DNA of 9,926 nucleotides, from contig SKPR01000214.1 of NCBI GenBank assembly GCA_007119455.1, positions 1 through 9,926 of the forward strand, in the 5' to 3' direction. The stretch comes from Candidatus Brevefilum sp. Lineage in GTDB: Bacteria > Chloroflexota > Anaerolineae > Anaerolineales > Anaerolineaceae. Positions 5,476 to 9,926 of this stretch are shown here, piece by piece. A program made the translations under genes and the position numbers. The notes beneath the pieces are model-generated. The model ran no database searches. It saw only the letters and a list, made by a program, of their open reading frames with translations, and was not told the origin of the DNA. The first letter of the stretch is position 1, and each line of letters starts with the position of its first letter.

Positions 5476-8400
5476 ATGGGTTGGAGAAAAGCATTGCTGA
5501 TGGATGAAAGTCAGGTTTTATCGATCCAAATATTGGGCGGTTTTTCAATTCACCGGGGTGACGAAGCTTTGACTGGTATAGAGCGTCCCAGCCTGCAGAA
5601 ACTGCTCGTTTTCCTCCTATTACACCGGGGTCAGGCGGTAAATCGTTCGAAAATGGCCTTCACATTCTGGCCAGACAGCAATGAAAAACAAGCCCTATCG
5701 AACTTGCGAAACTTATATTTTCAGCTTAGACATGCCTTACCTGACTTGCAAAAAATTTTTTCTGCTGATCGTGTCAGCTTCAAATGGCATGAGGAGGCAC
5801 CATTCATCCTGGATGCGGCGATATTTGAGGACTTGATTGATCGGGCTAAATCCAATTATTATCAGGCTGAGAAGGTTGTTCTGTTCGAAAAGGCTGTGAA
5901 AACATATCTGGGTGAGCTGCTGCCGGGTCATTATGAAGATTGGTTGCTGGTCGAGCGTAAGCGTTTTTCCCAGCACTACAAACAAGCTCTGACTGAGCTG
6001 GTTTCGTTACTTGAGCAACGCCGGCAATACCAGCAGGCAGTCATCTATGTACGGTTACTGATCCAGAACGACCCTTTACATGAACCCGCGTACGCTCATT
6101 TGATGCGGGTACAGGCCTTGATGGATGACCGGTCTGCAGCAATACATACCTATCATACTTACGCAAATCTTCTAGACCGGGAGATGGGTGTTGAACCCGG
6201 CCCACTGGTTCAGGGTCTTTATCATCGGCTGTTAAAAAGACAACCCTCACATCAGCTACATGACCCTATTGAACAGGCTGTCCTCCTGGTTGGACGAAAT
6301 GCCAGCTGGGAAATCCTCCGGCAAACCTGGCGTAAATCGAGACGTGGACCGCAGATGATCCTCATCAAGGGTGAGGCGGGCATTGGTAAGACTCACCTGG
6401 CGGAGGCGTTTGTGGAATGGGTTAAGCGACAGGGGCTTTCGGTTTTAAGGGCACGTTGTTTCCCTACCGAGGAAAAATTGGCTTATGCCCCCGTTATCAG
6501 CTTGATGCGCGACAGCCCACTTGAGAATTTGGATCAGTTATGGTTGCAGGAACTGATGCGGCTCCTTCCCGAAATAAAAGCTCAGCATCCTGAACTGGAC
6601 CAGCCTGAGCCTATAACCAAAGAATGGCAGCGGCTGCGCTTGTTTGAAGCCCTGGCAAAGGCCATTATGGCAGGTCAAAAGCCTCTGTTACTCTTTATCG
6701 ATGACCTGCAGTGGTGTGACCGGGAAACCTTGGATTGGCTCGCTTACTTGCTGAATGCGTTTGACCAGCATGAGCGTCTCTCCCAACTGCTGGTGATTGC
6801 TGCACTGCGAACTGAAGATTGCGACCCGGGGTTGCTACTCGAAAAATGGCAGGAGCAATTGATTCGCGCTGACCGGCTGGTCATCCAATCCTTAGGACCA
6901 TTAGACGAGGAGCATACCCTGAAACTGGCCAATCATGCTTACGGTCGCCCAATCGACCCTGGTATGAGCCCGGCCCTCTTCCATTCCACAGAAGGCCATC
7001 CTTTTTTTATAGTCGAATTGATGCGATCTGCACGTTTGCTGCCTGTCGAAGAGATGACAGCCATTATCACGGTGAGTAATGCTTTGCCTGACCGGGTGAG
7101 GCAGGTGTTGAAAGCCCGCCTGGCGCAGCTATCTCCCCTCGCACGTGAGGTCATTGAGCAGGCGTCGGTGATTGGGCGAGAGTTTTCTTTTTCTATTTTG
7201 GCCCAGGTCACCCATCTCAGCGAAGATGGTCTGGTGGGTTGCCTGGATGAATGCTGGCAGCGGCGCATCATTCGCGAGCTGGGTGACAGCGCGTATGACT
7301 TCAGTCATGAAAAACTGCGATGCGTCGTTTACGACAGCCTGAGCGAAACTCGCCGGCGCTGGCTGCATAAACAGGTTGCGCAGACTTTAGAAAAAGTATA
7401 TGCAGATGAAATCGATCGAGCAGCATCGGTTATTGCTGGCCATTATGAAGCTGCAGCGGTGTTTGAAAAGGCCATCACCTATTATCAGAAGGCTGCGAAA
7501 GCTGCCAAAAAGGTTTATGCCCTCGAAGAAGAACTGGCCGCCCTGGATAATGGCTTGCGTCTGCTGTCTGAGCTCCCGGCCGTTGCAGATCGGAAAATGA
7601 TGACCGCTCAACTGCAAGAATATATGGGTGATTTGAAGATGGTCATTGCAGCCCATCAAGCGGCGCGTAGCGCTTACCAGGTGGCCCTAGCGAATACATC
7701 CCCTGCTAATAACCTTGACCAGGCTAGGCTTGTTTATAAAATCGGCAGGATCATGGAAAGTGAACGAGTGGGATGCGACGAGATCTTAGCCCAGCTTGAG
7801 CGCGCAGAGGTGATGCTGGGTGAGCCAAAAGATGACCGAGATTCTACCTGGTGGGAAGTTTGGTGTGATATCCAGCTTGGTAAGCAGGCATGTGTTTACT
7901 GGTGGCAGCACACAGACCTTTTTGACCAGTTAATTAATCAGACCCGGACGTTAATTGAGGCATATGGCACGCCAATACAGCAGGCCTTTTTCAATATTAG
8001 ATTGATGAACTATATGTTTTTGACCAACAAATTTTATACCAACGAGGAATCCGTATCTGCTGCTCGGGCAGCGGTGGAGGCATTGCCTGAATCTGCTGAT
8101 GATGATTTAATCGGCTTCTGTCGTTTTAGTCTTGGATTCAGCCTGATCTGGTTTGGTAAATTAAACGAAGCAGACTATGAACTGTGTGAAGCATTCAAGC
8201 TGCTTGAAAGGACGGGGAACGTCACTATGCAAGTTCGTTGCCTGGCTTATTGGGTCGTGGCAAACCGTCTCAAAGGTGAAACAACTCGCGTTGAAGAACT
8301 CGCCAATCGCTGCCTGACTCTGGCCCAATCCGCAAAAATGTATGATTACATTGGTGTTAGCCAGGCAGGGTTATCGTGGGTGGCTTTACAGCGGGCAGAT

Positions 8401-8727
8401 CCTACAGAACCATCTGATCAAGGATTAGAAGAAGCAGCTCGCCTGGCGCAAAAGGCGGTGGAAGCATGGGAAAAACATGGGTCACCTTATTCCCTTAAGT
8501 GGATGGCGTGGTGGCCGTTGATCCGGGTTGCCCTGGTAAAGAATCAATTGGCCGAGGCCATCGCGTATGCCCGGGAGATGTTTGGCCCAAATCAGCAAGC
8601 GCCTGACCCGGAGATCGAACCGGTGTTGAAAGAGGCTCTGGCTGCCTGGGAAGCTGAAAAACCCTCTGAAGCCAGTAAACTTCTTACCCGGGCAATGGAA
8701 AAGGCCCGAAAATTGAATTTTGCCTGA
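5476..8727 (+). CDS. Large BTAD-AAA/NTPase transcriptional regulator (SARP/AfsR-like) with TPR-like tail
   Basis: A 1083-residue soluble protein. Residues about 14-105 form a winged-helix DNA-binding domain ('LGGFSIHRG', 'FWPDSNEKQALSNLRNLYFQLR'). About 115-255 are a bacterial transcriptional activation domain (BTAD) with 'DWLLVERKRF' and 'MGVEPGP'. An ATPase follows with Walker A GEAGIGKT (299-306) and Walker B LLLFIDDLQWCD (404-415). From about 650 to the end are helical TPR-like repeats. This is the layout of AfsR/SARP and related STAND-type regulators, where ATP and repeats gate DNA binding. No C-terminal LuxR helix-turn-helix is seen, so the N-terminal domain must bind DNA. Start: ATG 5476 has no clear ribosome-binding site. 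ATG 5500 (MDESQVLSIQILGGF) has GGAG 13 bases upstream and is closer to the usual start of the domain. A consensus promoter lies at 5304-5333. The ligand and targets are unknown. Confidence 0.9.
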   Translation: MGWRKALLMDESQVLSIQILGGFSIHRGDEALTGIERPSLQKLLVFLLLHRGQAVNRSKMAFTFWPDSNEKQALSNLRNLYFQLRHALPDLQKIFSADRVSFKWHEEAPFILDAAIFEDLIDRAKSNYYQAEKVVLFEKAVKTYLGELLPGHYEDWLLVERKRFSQHYKQALTELVSLLEQRRQYQQAVIYVRLLIQNDPLHEPAYAHLMRVQALMDDRSAAIHTYHTYANLLDREMGVEPGPLVQGLYHRLLKRQPSHQLHDPIEQAVLLVGRNASWEILRQTWRKSRRGPQMILIKGEAGIGKTHLAEAFVEWVKRQGLSVLRARCFPTEEKLAYAPVISLMRDSPLENLDQLWLQELMRLLPEIKAQHPELDQPEPITKEWQRLRLFEALAKAIMAGQKPLLLFIDDLQWCDRETLDWLAYLLNAFDQHERLSQLLVIAALRTEDCDPGLLLEKWQEQLIRADRLVIQSLGPLDEEHTLKLANHAYGRPIDPGMSPALFHSTEGHPFFIVELMRSARLLPVEEMTAIITVSNALPDRVRQVLKARLAQLSPLAREVIEQASVIGREFSFSILAQVTHLSEDGLVGCLDECWQRRIIRELGDSAYDFSHEKLRCVVYDSLSETRRRWLHKQVAQTLEKVYADEIDRAASVIAGHYEAAAVFEKAITYYQKAAKAAKKVYALEEELAALDNGLRLLSELPAVADRKMMTAQLQEYMGDLKMVIAAHQAARSAYQVALANTSPANNLDQARLVYKIGRIMESERVGCDEILAQLERAEVMLGEPKDDRDSTWWEVWCDIQLGKQACVYWWQHTDLFDQLINQTRTLIEAYGTPIQQAFFNIRLMNYMFLTNKFYTNEESVSAARAAVEALPESADDDLIGFCRFSLGFSLIWFGKLNEADYELCEAFKLLERTGNVTMQVRCLAYWVVANRLKGETTRVEELANRCLTLAQSAKMYDYIGVSQAGLSWVALQRADPTEPSDQGLEEAARLAQKAVEAWEKHGSPYSLKWMAWWPLIRVALVKNQLAEAIAYAREMFGPNQQAPDPEIEPVLKEALAAWEAEKPSEASKLLTRAMEKARKLNFA

Positions 8728-9027
8728 GTGAGAGAATATTTATTGCTCATAATCTGTGAAATTTGTCGGTTTAGCTCTGAAGATGGATGATTTTTGTTTT
8801 GATGAAACGATTTTTAAACGCTTGATTTGTTATGGTAGGCATACATCAACAGTGCCAGCTGGAAGACACTGAAGCCGTAACCTGTTTGAGCTGACCTTAT
8901 CGTCCATGCTGGCAGCCATCGCAATACCCTGCATTGGATCTGATCTTGGGTTGGGTTGAATTCATTGTCAACGGGTGATGGTGTGCAAGACAACGGCGAC
9001 CGGTTTGGAAAAAATGGAGGTAATCAC
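8728..9027. other. Intergenic region, no intact gene seen
   Basis: Three hundred bases separate the regulator stop from the next credible start. No clear terminator hairpin follows the regulator. The first 90 bases are AT-rich with T-runs at 8791-8800 and 8811-8815. The middle part contains a leftward coding-like stretch described separately. A good ribosome-binding site for the next gene lies at 9016-9020. I could not place a convincing promoter. Confidence 0.5.
8814..8940 (-). pseudogene. Possible remnant of a leftward membrane-protein gene
   Basis: The minus strand ends at a TAA (8814-8816) after the reading TGYGFSVFQLALLMYAYHNK, a hydrophobic, aromatic run like the last membrane helix of an integral membrane protein. 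A neighbouring frame just upstream reads DPMQGIAMAASM, which could belong to the same decayed protein after a frameshift. There is no start codon with a ribosome-binding site. No family is recognised. Chance is a real alternative. Confidence 0.22.
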
Positions 9028-9402
9028 ATGTCTACAGAAGAAAACAAGGCGTTTATCCGCAATTATCTAGAAGTCTTCAGCGGTAAGGATAAACCCAAAG
9101 AGATATTGGAGCAGTATATTTCTGATCCAGAGCTGGTCCAGCATGCCCTGATCTTTGAAGCAGCCTTTCCGAAATATGAAATCACCGCAGATAAGATGAT
9201 TGCGGAAGGTAATCAGATCTGCATTTTGGGACGCATGCGGGGTATTCATATGGGAGATCTTCATGAAATCCCACCCACCGGCAAGCAGGTGGAAATCAAC
9301 CTGGCTGTTTTTTACCGTTTGGCAGACGGTAAAATTGCCGAATCCAGGATCTACCAGGATCGGATGACGATGATGGAACAACTGGGTGTGCTGCCCGGTT
9401 AG
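9028..9402 (+). CDS. SnoaL-like / ester cyclase-type NTF2-fold protein
   Basis: A 124-residue protein of the NTF2-like fold, SnoaL/polyketide-cyclase-like branch. Visible family features are an N-terminal helix 'NKAFIRNYLEVF' (6-17), 'AAFPKYEITADKMIAEGNQI' in the middle (the 'FPD...v....aEGD.V' block), 'IPPTGKQVEI' (the 'GipPTGK.v' block), 'FYRLADGKIAESRIYQD' and the final 'MEQLGVLPG' (the '.QLG.lP' ending). SnoaL itself closes aromatic polyketide rings, but most bacterial relatives of this size have no known substrate, so no reaction should be assumed. Start: ATG at 9028 with GGAGG (9016-9020) seven bases upstream. A longer frame from TTG at 8956 lacks such a site and adds low-complexity residues outside the family. 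It leads the rightward group that follows the BTAD regulator. Confidence 0.83.
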   Translation: MSTEENKAFIRNYLEVFSGKDKPKEILEQYISDPELVQHALIFEAAFPKYEITADKMIAEGNQICILGRMRGIHMGDLHEIPPTGKQVEINLAVFYRLADGKIAESRIYQDRMTMMEQLGVLPG

Positions 9403-9476
9403 GAACAAAACACAACTTTGGTAGGATGCATTCAATCAACGCTGGCCGCCGTTGTTGGATGTGATGTTGTTTTATA

Positions 9477-9491
9477 GTCACAAGGAGTGAC
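9477..9491 (+). promoter_or_regulatory. Shine-Dalgarno sequence displayed in a hairpin loop
   Basis: GTCAC (9477-9481) and GTGAC (9487-9491) form a perfect five-base stem whose five-base loop is AAGGA, the ribosome-binding site of the gene starting at GTG 9493. The element both fixes the start (five bases after AAGGAG) and disfavours the in-frame GTG at 9487, which lies inside the stem. The hairpin may tune translation or may be chance. Confidence 0.45.
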
Positions 9492-9492
9492 C

Positions 9493-9705
9493 GTGGCAAA
9501 CCAGGAAACCCGTCTGTTTACGATCAGCCTTTGGCAAGTTCAACAAACGGAATACCCTTGCGAGATGACATGGCGGGGCAAATTACAATCGCTGCCGGAT
9601 GGCGAGGCTTATTATTTTCGTGATTGGGAGGTGCTGATCGAGCACCTCGAGAAAATGCTGACCGTACGGGGCGAACCATTAGACCCACAGGAGGTGGAAC
9701 CATGA
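9493..9705 (+). CDS. Small conserved-looking protein of unknown function (W-R-G motif)
   Basis: A 70-residue, acidic, soluble-looking protein starting at GTG 9493, five bases after AAGGAG. It has no signal peptide or membrane segment. The order of elements is a hydrophobic strand with aromatic residues ('RLFTISLWQVQ', 6-16), 'MTWRGKLQSLPDGEAYYFRD' (about 25-44) and a helix 'WEVLIEHLEKML' (45-56). I recall short uncharacterised bacterial proteins of this layout ('.F.VRIW.E.....WRG.v.h.psGe..yF.......fi...L'), often in Chloroflexota and cyanobacteria, but no function. Its stop overlaps the ATG of the next gene (ATGA, 9702-9705), so the two are probably translationally coupled. It lies 90 bases after the SnoaL-like gene and probably belongs to the same transcription unit. 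Confidence 0.72.
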   Translation: MANQETRLFTISLWQVQQTEYPCEMTWRGKLQSLPDGEAYYFRDWEVLIEHLEKMLTVRGEPLDPQEVEP

Positions 9706-9926
9706 TATTGATTGTAGGTGCAAGCGGCAGGTTAGGAAAGGCAATTGCACGGCAAGCTTTGGCAGCGGGCAAGAAGGTGCGGGCATCCTCCCGTGACCCG
9801 GAAAACCTGCTGGCAGACATCAAAGCCGCAGGTGCAGAGGTGATCGCAGCGGATCTGCGCAACCCGGAGTCACTGCAGCGGGCCTGCCAGGGTGTGAATG
9901 TTGTTGTAGCATCTGCGCATGGCCTC
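9702..9926 (+). CDS. NmrA-like / atypical SDR NAD(P)-binding protein (N-terminal part)
   Basis: The first 75 codons of a gene that runs off the window. The start MILIVGASGRLGKAIARQAL is a Rossmann beta-alpha-beta unit with the glycine motif G-A-S-G-R-L-G (6-12). It is followed by 'VRASSRDPENL' (the second strand and cofactor-selecting loop, with an arginine that often favours NADP), 'GAEVIAADLRNPESL' (the acidic loop contacting the adenine) and 'GVNVVVASAHG'. This is the pattern of NmrA/SDR_a5-type proteins, which act either as reductases or as redox-sensing regulators. The catalytic part is outside the window, so neither can be chosen. GGAGGT (9690-9695) lies six bases before the ATG, and the start overlaps the previous stop. 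Confidence 0.88.
   Translation, partial: MILIVGASGRLGKAIARQALAAGKKVRASSRDPENLLADIKAAGAEVIAADLRNPESLQRACQGVNVVVASAHGL

Noticed and set aside
6939..7659. Several leftward open frames opposite the BTAD regulator
   Set aside because: The + strand carries a continuous coherent protein. The opposite frames are short, overlap one another and have no recognisable motif.
8956..9027. N-terminal extension of the SnoaL-like protein from TTG 8956
   Set aside because: The extension lacks a ribosome-binding site and does not resemble the family, whereas ATG 9028 has GGAGG at good spacing.

Overview
The window looks like a chromosomal segment of an anaerobic or facultative bacterium, most likely a Chloroflexota member of the Anaerolineae type. 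That assignment is inferred from the gene mix: a CpaF/Tad ATPase beside a DUF192 gene, a tatC-tatA-tatB-like cluster, a stand-alone RACo-like ferredoxin/ASKHA protein, and a very large BTAD-AAA regulator. GC content looks moderate, and both ATG and TTG/GTG starts are used. No rRNA, tRNA or CRISPR array is visible.

Left part (1-2040): the last 54 codons of a CpaF/TadA-type secretion ATPase and a DUF192 protein read rightward. They converge on a leftward Tat export cluster, transcribed in the order tatC, tatA, tatB-like. A hairpin with T-runs on both sides at 670-706 separates the two groups and can stop transcription from either direction.

Middle (2040-5475): a 290-base divergent intergenic region leads to a 622-residue protein with an N-terminal [2Fe-2S] domain and the RACo middle and C-terminal ATPase domains. 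This family restores oxidised corrinoid cofactors to Co(I). Next comes a decayed leftward IS1634-type transposase with three or more stops, a frameshift and its C-terminal half missing. The following roughly 475 bases carry no intact gene but are rich in palindromes. They include a consensus -35/-10 promoter (TTGACA, 18-base spacer, TATAAT) and a short leftward stretch that reads like the end of a lost gene.

Right part (5476-9926): a 1083-residue transcription-factor-like ATPase (winged helix, BTAD, AAA/NACHT-like NTPase, TPR-like tail). It is followed by a rightward group: a SnoaL/ester-cyclase-like protein, a small unknown protein of about 70 residues, and the start of an NmrA-like NAD(P)-binding protein. 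The last two overlap by ATGA and are probably translationally coupled. The regulator may control this group, but only their adjacency suggests so.

Most of the window is recognisable housekeeping or accessory content. I see no convincing new multi-gene system. The places most worth a second look are the palindrome-rich junction at 5065-5475, the large regulator with its small downstream genes, and the orphan corrinoid activase.
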